From the NCBI GenBank assembly GCA_964019055.1, contig OZ025210.1:10970658-11034657 (forward strand): a stretch of 64,000 nucleotides of DNA, in the 5' to 3' direction. The stretch is from Anthopleura xanthogrammica (lineage: Eukaryota; Cnidaria; Anthozoa; Actiniaria; Actiniidae). This document shows positions 32,701 through 44,911 of this stretch, in pieces. The position numbers and the translations under genes are program-made. The notes under the pieces were generated by a model, which made no database searches, was not told the origin of the DNA, and worked only from the letters and a program-made list of their open reading frames with translations. Position 1 is the stretch's first letter. Each line of letters opens with the position of its first letter.

Positions 32701-35700
32701 ACTGGAAAAAGGTCTATTGTTGTTTCTTGGGTGCCACAGTTCCTAGCTTCAAAAGTGATTTAGAACTACTATGACACAAATTAAGTGACTGATGTCAATG
32801 TTTTTCTTTTTTCTTTCAAATTCTAATATTTATTCCATATCATCCAATTTTTTGAAAAAAACTGCAAATTTTAAGCATCAATATTGCTTAGTTTATAATC
32901 TTGGTTTGATAATTAAGTCATAGAATTATAGTGACTGTTATATCATGTTGTTTATTCTTACATGTGATGTGTCAGAAGATATTTACACATGATATTAATT
33001 TTGCAAAATGTTGCTAGGATGATAAGATTTGGTGAAAAGTTGGATTATTGAAATTCTAGTTTCTTCTTAGATAAAATACCAATTTCCTTAAAAATAGAAT
33101 TAAAAGTGAATTTTATCAATAATATTCTAGAATGTATATAATAATGTATAATATTGTATAATATTGTTGTATTTCTCTGTTTCTCTCTCGCTCACTCGCG
33201 TTTTTGTACCTTTTCAACTTTTCAATTAATGGCTGACTCATAATGTGGCAATTTCAAATTATAAATGTGGTTTTATATCCCAACTTGATGAATTTGTTTT
33301 CCATGTTTTAAGCTACCGTCTCTTCAACACCATCCAAATAGATACGTTAATAAAATTCAGACTTGACATTTTGAGCTTATTTTTTTCCATTTTGTATTCC
33401 CTTAATTATTATATTAAACCCTAAAAATTTCTTTCCTAAAATGTCCTTATATATCATTCTAATATCTTTACTATATTTCAAAAAGTGTGTGAAAAGTATA
33501 TGCCATTCTTTATATCTTTCTATTATTTCTAATTTTTTTCCTTCTGTATTTCTTTTCTAAATTAAGCAGGAAAATGTGTGAAATGCACTTCTACATCTAA
33601 TATGTATTTCTGAATTTTTCCTGTATTTCTTTTCTTTATGAATTAATGCCAATCTTCATTTCTTTATAATAATGTAAAATAAATTTCCATAATTTCATAT
33701 TTCTTATTTTCTTAAATCCAAAAGTTTCAAGTTTTATTTAGATTTTTTTCGTTAGTTTATTCAACATTTATCTTTTCTTTCCATTCCATTCTCTCCATTC
33801 TTATTATTAAACATGACATGTGTAAGACCCAAACTACGAGATTGAAATTTGTGGCTTCTATGACAGCTAAAAGTGTGACATTATTAAGAGAATAATTTTT
33901 GCGAAGTGTTTGGCAGATTGAGAGCTGTTCATCGATAGATAAGATGTCCACCATGTGTTTCTTGGATCATCTTATCACTATATAATTTTTTTGCTTATTA
34001 ATAATGAATGAAATAGAAAAAGATAGGCAATTTCTTTTTTAATCTTTTCGAATGAATTGAATTTTTTTAAGTAAATTTATACATAAAATATATCGTTTTT
34101 TTAAAGAGTGTGATGGAAGATATGAAAGCATATGTTGGGCAAGGTTTTTTTTTTTTTAATTTTAGAGAAATGTTTTTGGTAATGCATAATTAATCCCATT
34201 GGTAACCTTGGTTGGAAACCTGAAGGTCGTTTTTGTTTACTTAAAATATTTGTAAACGGTAGAAAATTTCATTGTGTTAATTCCCATAATTTTTTTTTAC
34301 ATTTTTTATTTGTTATTTTTTTCTGTCAACTTAACTTATTGATTCATACATTCATCCGTCTTTCCATCCAACACATTAATGTGTGCATCCATCCCGTTCA
34401 TCCATCCATTCATACGGCACTTCCCATCCATCCATCCATCCCTTCTATTCCACCTTATTCATCTATCCCATTCATCTTTCCATCCAATTATCAGTCCCAT
34501 TCTTCCATCCATTCATACTTCCCATCTATCCCATCTATCCCTCCCATCCATTCATCTCTTCTATTACATCAGCTATCCCTTTTAACTCATATCTTATCCA
34601 TCCCATTCATCTTTTCATGCAATTATCCATCCCATTCTTCCAGCCATTCATACTTCTCATCCATCTATCTCTTCTACTACAATCTATCCCTTCTACACCA
34701 ATATATCCCACTCATTCATTCCTTTCATTACATTGTAGGATTACATCAGACGTCCCATGAACGCGTTCATGATCTTCAGTAAGCGTCACCGTGGTCTGGT
34801 TCACCAGCAAAATCCACACCAGGATAACAGGACTGTTAGCAAGATACTGGGCGAGTGGTGGTATGCCCTTGGACCGGAGGACAAACAGATGTATAATGAT
34901 CTTGCTGCACAGGTTTGTGTTACTGGGTTCTTACCGTTTACCCGAAAAAAACCCACAGAAATTCCGGTTGAAAAACAAATGGTTTGTGTCATCCCACTTC
35001 GAGATATTCTTCGCTTGTCACATTCAAAGGTTTCATTACAAGGCTCCGTGCTAAATTAATTTTTTTTTTCCTGTCACGAATCACTGAGCATTTAGCACGG
35101 AGCTATTGGAAAGTTCCAGAAAGCTCGGTATTAAGGCATCCACTTTTCCCGCTCTTTTCGGTTCCACCGGTAGACGCGTGTACTCGGAAGTCAAAGTTTC
35201 CCGTTCTTTTCGGCTGGAAGACGCGCGAGTTTCCAACCGGACCGATTGGGTCTAAATTATAAGCACCCCAGAATCTTGAATATCTTTTCTTATGCAAATA
35301 TTTGGGAAGCAAAATATAATGGTATTTTGGAATCAAGGGTGGTGTACCATTAGTGCACTCGCCTCTCACTTCTGGACTTGGTATCACATGTGAGTAGAGT
35401 TCGTTAGGTCTCTGCCTTGATTGGAGGATATTTCTCCAGGTTCTTTGCATGGTTTTCCTCCCTTCTCAAAACCAAACATACTAAATTCCAGTGAGATTTC
35501 TGAGCCGTTCTTTCTTGTTCTACAGGTCAAAGAAGCACACTATAAAGCGCATCCTGACTGGAAATGGTGTTCGAAAGACAGAAAGAAATCTCCCAGGAAG
35601 ACATCAGAACGAACAGACTCGTCAGACTCGGCGTCAGGTAACGACAAACACACATCTTAATTCTCTTTACGAGTCATTTGTACTACAGACCCTCGGTTTT

Positions 35701-38700
35701 GTGAACATTTCCTAGCTCGATTTTCCGTGCTTCGGCTTACAATAACGAAAAGGTCAATGCGAAATATTTTTCTAATGAATTTCTTAATTCGACTATCCCC
35801 TCTTCGCTAGTGGCCTCGTACATTTGTCTCGACTTCCCTCTAGCCCTTAAACTTACCTTCATTGTTAGTTTGTGGTATTTTTACCAGGTTTTAGAACCAG
35901 TTTAACCGGTTCTTTTGTTTTGTTGTTAGGGTCAGGTTTGGCGAGTGGATCTTTGGATTATGTTGGAGATATAAAGGTAAATAAAAACAACTCAAAACAA
36001 GATGTTTTTTCCTTTCCTTTCCTTTCCTTTCCTTTCCTTTCCTCTCCTCTCCTCTCCTCTCCTCTCCTCTCCTCTCCTCTCCTCTCCTCTCCTCTCCTCT
36101 CCTCTCCTCTCCTCTCCTCTCCTCTGCTTTGCTTTGCTTTCCCTTCCCTTCCCTTCTCATCCTTTCCCTTTTCTTCTCTCAATCCTTCTTTCTATCCTTT
36201 CATCATTCTAAATAAATTAAACCTTATGTTACCAGAACATGGACGACATCAAACCAAAGATGCGGTGTAAGCGATCACAGAGTACGCCAATCCACCAGGG
36301 GGAGTTTCGTGAGTCCGTCCAAAGGCCCTTCACCCCACAACCAACCCCACAACCAAGGGGACTGGAATCTCCTCAAGCTCTAGTAGAACTGGCACAGGTA
36401 ACGTTGGTTTCGTCACAGTCACGTGAACAAACCAGTTGACCTTTTCTCGGCATGCATGCCTATTATCTTCGACACAATATGTTCAACTCTGTTTGTCACC
36501 TTGATCACACGGCGCCATGTTTATTCCCATGAGAATCAAAACCGCGTAACCTCGTCCTGAAACCCATGAATGCGAGGCAACGTAGGAAAAATCTAATGTA
36601 CCAGTCAACATGACTGCCGCGTGAGAAAGGTCCATCCCTCCAGAATCACCAGGGGTGACTTAACCGAATTTTAAGGTGAAAAAGTTGTTTAAAGTCGGGT
36701 TTCACGCAAGATGGTGGTCGGATGGTGATCGCTGGGTTTACGGAACCTTGCTCGGTAACCGTCTTCACATCAGATATACACTTTTACAGTTTCCTCACAA
36801 GGTTTACGTTGAAACATTGACGTTTCCATATTACTCTCGTGATATTTATTTTTTAATACATATAAACTGTATGAAAGCCTTCACAATATCTTCCAGCCTT
36901 CTCTAATCTTCGCTAGAGAAAATCTACAGATTAAATTATGAGCAAGCGGGAACTTTTCTTTTGATCTATCTAAAGTGCCTTTTTCTTCTACTTTCAGATG
37001 TGTTCCACACGACTGGCCGAACGCGAGCAAAGCTTAGATTTAAATAAACAAGAAACCCGGTCAGAAGTGCCTCGTTCTTCCTCCACGAACCCTGACGATC
37101 AGGACAGTGACGATGAAGGCTCCGTGGAGTTGGAGTGTCGCGAAAATCTGGACGAGAACGAAGAAGCCTTTGACTCGTCCGACGACGAGGACATTGAAAG
37201 TCGAGTGTTTCCACAACAACGATTTTCGCCAGCTATAACCACGGGGTTTAATCAACGTAGTTTAACTCCTGACGTTAGTAAAGCTAAGTATTCTCCGATA
37301 CCTTTCACGCGACGAGCAAGAACACCTGATGTATTTTCCAAGGCTGGTTCGAACAGCACCACCGTACGATCGAAAACACCATCACGAGAGCATGACTACA
37401 GGAAACAAACCCATAGAGTTGTTGAGCCAACATTCAGGAGACAGCTTTCGGACGATTCCGTAGAAGGTGCAGAGTGCGATACCTTTGTACGACCAACGAC
37501 TGCGCCGTCAACCAAATCATCTTCACCTGGATTGACAATCAGCGGCAATTTTAAACCCAAGGGATCGGTGTTTAGGCCCAAGTCCTCGCGCCACCAGATC
37601 TTGCCGAGAGTACCTGGTGTTTCCACTAATGGGGGTTTCAGTAGAGTGGGGTCTAGTGGAGTTATAAGTTTTTCCACGGCCCATTCTTCTGCCCCACCTC
37701 GAGGGATTTCAGATGGCGACCAAAGTTCTGTTACTAACCTGTCTAGCAACGCTGGTAGTCCTATGTTACCCATCCGGCCAAATGTTCAATTCGATAAGAC
37801 ACACCCGCAATCCTTCAGCAATACTCTGCATTACCAAGCCCAAACCAAGAGCCCCCTGTCCTCTCCCACTAGAAAAACCTCGCTCAAACCGATAGCTCCA
37901 CAACCTAGTGGAGTATTGAGTACATCCACTGGAATAACGAACTTCTTAAAGACTGCAAAACCAACAGGGACATCACGGGTCATCCTGGGTGCTAAACCGT
38001 TTGGTGCTTCTGCGGCATTACAAGGAATGGCCCAGAATTTACCCATTAGTTCTTCTCAAGATGGATGGCCCGTTGTGCTCCCTAGAGTAGGGACTAACTC
38101 GAATGAGTGCTCTGTGGCAACATCAGTGGTCCCAGTGGGGACACAGGGACAAACGCAAATAAGACCCTTGCAAATTGTTCCCTCAGTGCAAGGGCAGTCC
38201 ATCTCAGAGACCGTGTTTCAGAGTATGGCACCGCAGATGTTTAAGCCATTGATGTCTCCTCCACTAGGAGTAACAAGAAGCACGTTTCACTTCTCTTCGC
38301 CTGTCATCTCTACAGGAGTTGGAAAGTCTTCCACCCATGGAACACAGGTGAACGTTGTCCGCTCTGACTCTTCTAGACCACTTTCCAGTCCCCACTCAGG
38401 GCAGGATGCTACAAGGTTAGCTCAAAACCCGAACCCTTTACCCCTCACTGGAACTGAGACTACAGTACAAGCAGTCAGCGGTAACTCTAACACAAGCATG
38501 AGCTCTCATAATGTAGACTCTCAGCCCGACTCTCACTCGACAAAGCTGATCAAAGAGACTGGGAAAGCTACGCCAGAAACAGCAGCAGTAGCTGGACAAG
38601 GCCATGATAGAAACGAGACGAGCGCTCAACAGAAGACCATTCTCAAAAGATTCATCAATGACGGAATGGAGGAGTAAGTTGACATAAAAAAATTTCGTTA

Positions 38701-40243
38701 GTTTGTGCGTGATCTTTTTTTCGTGCGTGATCGTTTGTTTGTGCGTGGGTTGTTCGTCGATATAAGCGCGTTCATTATTTTTCTCTTCTCCCTCGTATAT
38801 TAGCCTTGATAGAAACGCGTGGGAGGTTGGGCATTTTTTGATAGCGCAGGTACTGAGCAAAGCGTTTGGGTAGACAGTACCCATAGAACTACAGTATTAA
38901 AAGTTTTCTATGAAGAGAACACGTAGCCAAATAACTGAGAATTGGAGTAACATCATCTTACAGCGTTTTTCAGGGTTGTTGGCTTCCGATAATAAAATTC
39001 ATGATGAGCCCAGTTCATTCCAATTACGCACGGTAAAGAAATTCCCGTGTGAAAATGGCTGTCTTGTCACGGGAATTTCCTTATCGCTCGATCGGAATAT
39101 ACTCGACCCGTTGTAAGTTTGATTGACGGAAGCCAACTGAAATGCCAGACGTCTGGAGTCGGTTAGGTCGCATATATGAAAAGCGCTGTAACATTTCTAA
39201 TCAAAAACTTTGAAAATTAGAATTATAAAATCGGATTTAAATGCCAAAAATATTAAAACAATATTAAGCAATTATTGGACGAGGTTGAGCAAAATATCGT
39301 GATTTGTTAGACACTAACAAATCTCGATATTTTACGATAACCGAGTTCAATAATTGTTTTATCATTCAAATTATTTTTTCTAGTATTTGTGGGGCAGTGC
39401 GCACAAGTCAAACTTGTTTTGTCAGTTCAGGGAAGCGAGCCATTGTCAAATGCAAGGTTACTGCGCATGAGCAGACCGTTATTTGCAGCAAAATGGCTTT
39501 GCATCGTAATGCGCATGAGCAGACCGTTATTTGTAGGCAGTTATTTGCAGTTCTCTCGGCCAATCAAAATGACGGAGAAAATAATTTGAATGATAACATA
39601 CCTTATGCACTTGGGACCTCGCTATCCTGACGACTATCGTCACGATTAACTTGCTGTCTCCACAGGGGGAGGTGGTGAGTAAGTCTTGTCATCACGCTAG
39701 TTCTCTGTGTTTACTGACAGTGTTCTCGCCGACGTGGATTTCACGAGGCAATTTGCTGACCTTCCCGAATACAATCCCAGGGACCCTAAAGATAAACGAC
39801 CAACCAAGATTTCACCAAACCTTCCCAAGCCACCACTACACAAGACTCGATTCTCGGCAAGACAAGCCAAGGCGACCGACGGAGAGGATGATCAACCACA
39901 GGCTGACCAGGACAGGGCTTCTTCAAGCGTATCGAATCACTCAAATCTAGACGCACTTGCTGAGGCTGCAGCGCTCCAACATAGCGGTTCAAAGGAACCC
40001 GGGGCATCAGGAACGAAGAACGATGCTCCTGAAAGCTCTTCACGTAGGAATCAAGATCAGAGACGAACGCTCGTTCTGGAACTCTTAAATCAAACTGGGT
40101 ACTTCCCACCAGATAATGTGACATCAGAGTTCCAGCAAGATCATTCTGAGCTCTTTCCCAGCAAGAACAGTCTTCAACTAAAAATCCGAGAGGTGAGGCA
40201 AAAATGTATGAATACGCAGATGAACAGTAAGTTAAGTACGTAG
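27692..40243 (+). CDS. CIC: Capicua transcriptional repressor, long form, 7 exons
   Basis: The coding exons are 27692-29752, 34739-34912, 35526-35637, 35930-35976, 36236-36397, 36998-38673 and 39721-40243. All junctions are GT-AG and phases match, giving one frame of about 1584 residues. Capicua is a nuclear HMG-box repressor of genes downstream of receptor tyrosine kinase/ERK signalling. Visible in order: a Gln run (residue about 25); a Cys-rich long-isoform motif ([15 protein letters not shown], then GYCSRHLS, residues about 231-282); Ser/Pro-rich sequence with many SP/TP sites; [13 protein letters not shown] at 583-595, resembling the vertebrate ATXN1-binding segment; the HMG box ([15 protein letters not shown], about 691-760); a Ser-rich middle; [17 protein letters not shown]; and the C1 domain (about 1517-1572, with [11 protein letters not shown]), which works with the HMG box in DNA binding. 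The frame is open for 14 bases upstream of the chosen ATG to the acceptor, so the true start could lie in an upstream exon. Confidence 0.93.
30969..31372. repeat. 57-60-bp intronic minisatellite, about 7 units
   Basis: Degenerate tandem units contain AGCCCAGAGGTTGTTTCAGG and TGTGAGTTAGCCATG, with spacing of 60, 58 and 57 bp between successive AGCCCA starts. It lies inside the CIC intron. Confidence 0.9.
31916..32007. mobile_element. Small MITE flanked by TA
   Basis: AGGCCTGGTTTAGA and its inverse TCTAAACCAGGCCT bound about 88 bp, flanked by TA on both sides. The interior carries a further short palindrome (TGCATAAGCTTATGCA). Confidence 0.75.
34340..34735. repeat. Degenerate CCAT/CATT-rich tract at intron end
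   Basis: A pyrimidine-rich tract of TCCATCCATC-type units of nearly 400 bp ends at the acceptor of the HMG-box exon and makes an unusually long polypyrimidine-like region. Open frames in three phases are artefacts. Confidence 0.85.
34739..34912 (+). CDS. CIC: CIC HMG-box exon, first part
   Basis: 58 codons from GAT TAC ATC to CAG, with both borders phase 0 (TTGTAG before, GTTTGTG after). It encodes [15 protein letters not shown], then [20 protein letters not shown], the diagnostic Capicua HMG-box signature. It joins [14 protein letters not shown] of the next exon. Confidence 0.97.
35041..35104. repeat. Short hairpin in CIC intron
   Basis: GGCTCCGTGCTAAATT is inverted as ATTTAGCACGGAGC at about 35091-35104, with a loop of about 34 bp. 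It lies inside the intron between the two HMG-box exons. Confidence 0.6.
35330..35470 (+). mobile_element. Degenerate SINE in CIC intron
   Basis: The sequence GGTGGTGTACCATTAGTGCA through CTCCAGGTTCTTTGCATGG and TTTTCCTCCC resembles the SINE core seen at 20035-20190 on the other strand. The polymerase III boxes are degraded, so the call is tentative. Confidence 0.4.
35526..35637 (+). CDS. CIC: CIC HMG-box exon, second part
   Basis: 112 bases from CTACAG then GTC AAA to TCAG then GTAACG, starting phase 0 and ending phase 1. It encodes [20 protein letters not shown], the last helix and C-terminal tail of the Capicua HMG box, then a Ser/Thr-rich linker. Confidence 0.95.
35930..35976 (+). CDS. 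CIC: CIC small linker exon
   Basis: 47 bases between TTGTTAG and GTAAAT. The phase-1 entry (G then GG) and phase-0 exit restore the frame. It encodes [15 protein letters not shown]. It is short but required to keep the frame between the HMG-box part and the next exon. Confidence 0.85.
35977..36235. repeat. CIC intron made largely of CCTTT/CCTCT pentanucleotides
   Basis: About 120 bp of perfect CCTTT then CCTCT units (36009-36125) followed by related pyrimidine sequence occupy half of this 259-bp intron, which ends ATGTTACCAG. The Ser/Leu/Pro and Arg/Glu/Gly open frames on both strands are artefacts. Confidence 0.95.
36236..36397 (+). CDS. CIC: CIC exon (basic and proline-rich linker)
   Basis: 54 codons, phase 0 at both ends (TTACCAG before, GTAACG after). 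It encodes [16 protein letters not shown], a Pro/Gln run, and QALVELAQ, which resembles the QALQELTQ region after the HMG box in vertebrate Capicua. Confidence 0.92.
36398..36997. other. CIC intron
   Basis: 600 bases from GTAACG to CTTTCAG with no repeats or exons that I can support. Confidence 0.7.
36998..38673 (+). CDS. CIC: CIC large central exon
   Basis: The exon runs from CTTTCAG then ATG to GGA then GTAAGT (phase 0 in, phase 2 out), 558 codons plus two bases. It starts with an acidic stretch ([30 protein letters not shown]) like the EDMTSDEE-type acidic region of vertebrate CIC, then [17 protein letters not shown] long Ser/Pro/Gln-rich, low-complexity region with many SP sites follows, a probable ERK substrate region (inference). 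The exon is continuous and free of stops. Confidence 0.93.
38674..39720. other. CIC intron with hairpin and direct repeats
   Basis: Bounded by GTAAGT and TTACTGACAG. It contains a palindromic element (39269-39357) and a direct repeat of GCGCATGAGCAGACCGTTAT (near 39465 and 39511). Confidence 0.8.
39269..39357. mobile_element. Palindromic mini-element in CIC intron
   Basis: CAATTATTGGACGAGGTTGA with its extension to ATCGTGATTTGT is inverted after an 8-bp loop and ends CGAGTTCAATAATTG. The arms are about 40 bp. Confidence 0.75.
39721..40243 (+). CDS. CIC: CIC terminal exon with C1 domain
   Basis: The first base completes the codon split at 38673 (GA then T, Asp). It encodes [19 protein letters not shown] (conserved in CIC), a polar linker, then the C1 domain with [22 protein letters not shown] and [19 protein letters not shown], and stops at 40241-40243. 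The vertebrate proteins continue for a Pro-rich tail. A good internal donor (ACA then GTAAGT at 40227) could splice to a further exon, so the C-terminus has two possible forms. Confidence 0.92.
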
Positions 40244-42216
40244 TAACTAGGCAACTAGATCTACAGGGGAGGGGAGGGGAGATAGGATGGTATCCTATAG
40301 TATCGATAGTAGTGTATAGTAAGATATTGATAATGTTAGTAGTTAAATTCCTTCTTATTGGTGTATTTCAAATTTAAATATTACAATGTTTATCGGGTTA
40401 CTAACAGGAATCTGCCGATTGCGTTAATTTCGGGTCCTTATCTGGTCATTAAGTCCATATTTAGTTATAAGTACTCATCCTTATTTGGTCATCAATATGT
40501 TTACCTATTTGGTATGCCGTTTCGTTATTTGGTCATGTATTCCATATTTGGTTCTAACTACTTTTCCTTATTTGGTCAACAATATTTCCTTATTTGGTGT
40601 TAGCTTTTGCTTTAATTTAGATTTTAGTTTTTATACGATTTTTTTTCTTCAACTAAGTTTTGCACCGACTGTTTTGAACGCGAAACATGAACTTGGTATC
40701 TCTTAGTTTTCACTTTAAGTTGTACACAATGGTAGCCATAATGTTTTTCGAAAATTTCATCAGAAATGCCATTTTTCTTGAACATTGCTAAGCTACACGC
40801 TAAATTAGATAGTTTTTCTTGTTTGACAACATTCACTGGTATTCTCCAGATAAAGCCAAAAAAAGATTAAAATTTAACTCGAGAATTAAGCTTTAATTAT
40901 TAGCTCAAATATATTTTCAATATTCAAATAAACTGCTTGCCTGAAAAGCGTCTCCTTTAAAAGGCTTTTGCTTAGCAAAATATATTTTATTTTCATGCTC
41001 CGAAATTTTCACATTTTGCTAACTTTTTTTTTTTTTTTGCAACCTGTTTCTAGTAGCTTCTAGAAGCATTGATACGTTCTGCCCACTTTTTTGGTACAAT
41101 TTATAAAGCTCACCTTTAAATTAAAACTTCGTGTTAATTTTCTTTAGAATTAATTTTGATATTCATAGCTACAACTGATTGTACAATACATTCTGAATAT
41201 TTGCTAAAGTTTTCTTTCATCCTTAAATATTAATTTCAAAATTTTTGGTAGATTTTCCCGCTTAAATCAACTCGAAAAATTTTCCGGAATTCAAAACTCA
41301 TGAGTTCTGATTGGTCGACTGTATGTCTTGTCGTCCAATCGGAAACCAGTATTTGGTAAACAAGAATTTTGAGATATTTGATTGTTTAGACCAAGCGAGA
41401 CTTGAGCGAAATTCACATGTTCTCAAGAAATATATAAACAGTTTTATAGTGACATTTCTAGAGTTTACAGACAGTTTCCGTACCTGTGTGTTGTTTGGAT
41501 AATATCAGTATACATTGTAGTCATGAATGAATATTAATCAAATTCTATTGTAGCTGAAAGTAAAATTTTCTAGGTCCGGGTACGTAGTTGTAGTGGCGAC
41601 ATTTTCAAATCATTCTTGCCAGTAATTTACGATTTCTTCCATAAATTTTGACAAAGCTTGGCAGAAACAAATAAACGATAATGTTAGTGCGTTCTTTATG
41701 ATCTTAACATTATGCTTTTCTCTTTGATTCGGAGGTGTATGTACGTAAGAAATGAAACTCGGTGGCGGCCATATTGGAAATAACCGACAAATATAACCGG
41801 ATTTCGAAGCCTTTAGAAATACATAAAGTCGACATAAATTTGTAAAATTTTAAATATTTCGGCGAAAAGTCTAAGATTTTAATAAATTTGGAATATACTT
41901 AGTTTCGAGTGTCAATTCAATATGGCCGTCAACCTGGCCGTCAGCCACCTCTTTATCGACCCGCAAAGCATCATGGTAAAATCACATGGAATCTTCTTGA
42001 TAAGAGTTGCCAAAGCTTCCCTTGACTAACGAGGCTCAATATTATGGGATAGTTAAATGCGTCACAGGTGTTTAATAATTTCTAACTTTATTCAAAATGG
42101 CGTCCGGTTCGCAAGCAGCTTGATTCTTCTTCAAAGAAGAATAAATATGAAGGCAGTTGATAATGACGACTAAGGATAGATGTGATTAATGTGTGGCTAG
42201 ACACGTGACCGTTGTA
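40244..42216. other. CIC 3' flank and intergenic DNA
   Basis: AATAAA at 40927-40932 is a candidate CIC polyadenylation signal. Degenerate TATTTGGTC-type repeats occupy 40470-40600. No further gene is supported. Confidence 0.5.
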
Positions 42217-42351
42217 TAGACCCCTTGCACGTGACGTCAAAGCAGCTCAATTTGGAGAACAAAACAAAAGAATTTCAATCTCATGAGAATTGGAAACCTA
42301 TTGTTTTGTCCTACAAATTGAGCTGCATTCCGAAGACCTGCAAGAGGTCTA
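42217..42351. mobile_element. 135-bp MITE with TAGACC ends
   Basis: It begins TAGACCCCTTGCACGTGACG and ends with the inverse CTTGCAAGAGGTCTA-type sequence (CAAGAGGTCTA). The internal arms CAGCTCAATTTG and CAAATTGAGCTG pair through an ACAAAACAA-type centre. Fragments of the same element lie at 18181-18853. Confidence 0.8.
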
Positions 42352-44911
42352 TTAATCACGGGACCAGACAACGCCATAGCGAGGCTGAGAAGGCAGATGC
42401 TATTTTAGATAAAGATTGAAGAATTCCTCATAGACTCCGAGACTGTTTGATTATTGAAAAATAGGTTGCCTTTAATAACATATCCATTTTCGCCTACCAG
42501 AACACTTACTCTTTTTTATCCAACCCAACTATTACTACGAAAAAACTCGCCATTTGTATATTCCTTATAATCTTGAAATATTTATATAAATAGACAGGGG
42601 TTCCATTCACATCGTATCCACGTTCACTTTATGCAGATTTTGTGTGAGTGGGAAAGCTGTGGTAAATGTTGTCATTTTCAAGCTCTATGATTGGTTGTTT
42701 GGTTTAATCATGCTTTCTGATTGGTTAACCATTTGAGAGTTAGTGTGCTATTAGTTACCGCTCACACGAATTCTGCTCCGCCAATTTTTAGGCGCTGTAA
42801 ATAATAAAGTACTGAAATAGCGTTTTTATTTCTGAATGTAAAGACATCATTCGTAAAATATCGGAGTCTGGCGATTGTGTATTTGTGTGTTGATTTCAAG
42901 ATCGAGTGGAAAAGTACGAACAAATGCAAGCATTCCTGTTATACCTGTTTTCTTGACGAAACATACAAAATGTTTTTATCTTGTAAAACCGGTTTTTCAT
43001 TCAGAATAAACAGGAAAAGCTGGCTTGTTCCTGTTTAGCGTAGAACGTAGTTTTAGTGTCTTCATCCATTCATCGCAAATTGTTACAAGTAATCATTACA
43101 TTTATAAATGTTATTTAATTTGACTTGTAGAAAAGCCATTGTAGTTATCAATTATATAGTTTTATTCATTCTTTTTCTAGTTGGTTAAGGGTGCCCAAAA
43201 TGTTTGTTTTTTTAAATTTTAAAACCTATACAGCACGTTATATCGCATCGAAATGTTTTTGTTCAATTTTTGCAGTTTATCTCAAAAGTCGTATCGATAA
43301 AAAGTCGCTTACGATTTACTATTTTCTCATGAAATAAATCGAAGACAGAGGGGGAAACGGCTATTGAAGCAGAGTATTCATTTTTGGTTCTTGTACCTAC
43401 TTTTAGTGAAAATCTCTGTAAGTAAATCCCTATGCTAGTGCATTGCTCAGGATATTGTAGTTCTTCTATCTACGACTAACGATTTTGTGCGACATAATGT
43501 GCTGTCTACTTTAAATTTTTGTTTTTTATACGTTTTAAACCATGTAAATTCAACCCAAACCAGTTTAGTTTCAGTTTTGTATAAGAATTGATTTAAATTT
43601 AATAGATCAAAAGACTGAAAAATACACCTAGAACCCATGCCTGCGCTTTGTTGTAAAACGAGGGGACCTAGTAACTAGTGGTTGATTCGAAAATTTTGGA
43701 ATAACTTTTTCTATCCGTGGAAAAACCTAGAGGTGTAAATACATTCGTGTTAAGATAGATTGTTTCGGGTGTATTTTTCAGTAAAAGAGAGAGAAATGAA
43801 AAAGTATAAAAGAAATACGTACTTAAGATATTGATATTTTCCTTAGCTAAATTTATTGCTTATAGTAAAGAATATCGAAATTGGGATTCCTGTGGCTAAC
43901 ATAACCGCGTAGACACTGGAATAACTACTTGTATGTCCCGGATGTTTAACCACAGGAAGACCGCGCACTTCGGTATGTGTGGTGTGACTTCGCTAATCCT
44001 TTCATAAAACGAAAGTTTTCACTGAGCTCGCACATGAAAAATTGAAAGAAATCAATTTGCTGATTATTTGCTTTATTGATGTTGCTTTGTGGCATAACAG
44101 TGAAAGTTATATAGATATTTTGATGTCATATTTGACAAAGATTGTTGGGTTTTTACCTTCAATTTTTTGTCTTTTTTTTGTGCGTTTTTGTCTCTTTTTC
44201 GTTGCCATGGTTCTTGACCAAACAAATTATTGTGATATCTTTTAAAAAACCTTTTTTTTTCAAAAAGTTACCGAAATAGTTGCCTGTTTTGACAATATAT
44301 TTCGCTAATGCCATAAAGTACTTCAAAATTTATATCAAATTACTTAAAGTTTGATAAAACAATGGCAAACATAATCTGGTGTTCGACTAATAAATCAACA
44401 ATTTTTACCTTCAATGGCGCCATTTTTTTAACGTAGCAATCCCATGGTGCATAGCATGGAGTATTTACGTAAGGGCTGCTTACCTTTCATCATGTTGGTA
44501 TTATATTTTCATTACTTTACTTTCAGCAAGTTTAATTAAAGAATTGTTTCCACAATGATTAACAAAATTATCTGTTTTTGAATATAATTATTGATAATTA
44601 TTCAGTTAAAAATTCGAATACCAGATTATGTTTCCTTGAACTTCAAGAAAAAATTATATATTCTACAAAATACAGAAAAAAAGATAAATTTGCACTAGTA
44701 AACAAGCAAGCAAAGCTATTATTTATTAAAGTTTTCTCGAAGAGAGACTGAACTATAACCGAGGTTAACTCATTCTTGATGTGAAGTTTGATGAAACGAA
44801 ATAAACGCTTCCCTAATTTGGGAAAGAAACTCTTGTCTGATTTCATTTTTGATGGTTTGAAACTTTGAGGGCTTAAAATATATCTCGGAATAGACACTGT
44901 GCATCAAAGCT
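42352..44911. other. Gene-free AT-rich DNA
   Basis: No supported gene, domain or splice pattern was seen on either strand. Confidence 0.45.

Larger units (their letters stand above)
29753..34738 (+). other. CIC intron before HMG-box exon
   Basis: A 5-kb AT-rich intron with phase-0 borders (GTAAGT ... TTGTAG). It holds a 57-60-bp minisatellite (30969-31372), a small MITE (31916-32007) and a CCAT-rich tract next to the acceptor (34340-34735). In vertebrates a short-isoform promoter lies in the equivalent intron. I see no convincing alternative first exon here. Confidence 0.8.

Noticed and set aside
36002..36211. Ser/Leu/Pro and Arg/Glu/Gly frames on both strands
   Set aside because: Products of the CCTTT/CCTCT pentanucleotide tract in a Capicua intron.
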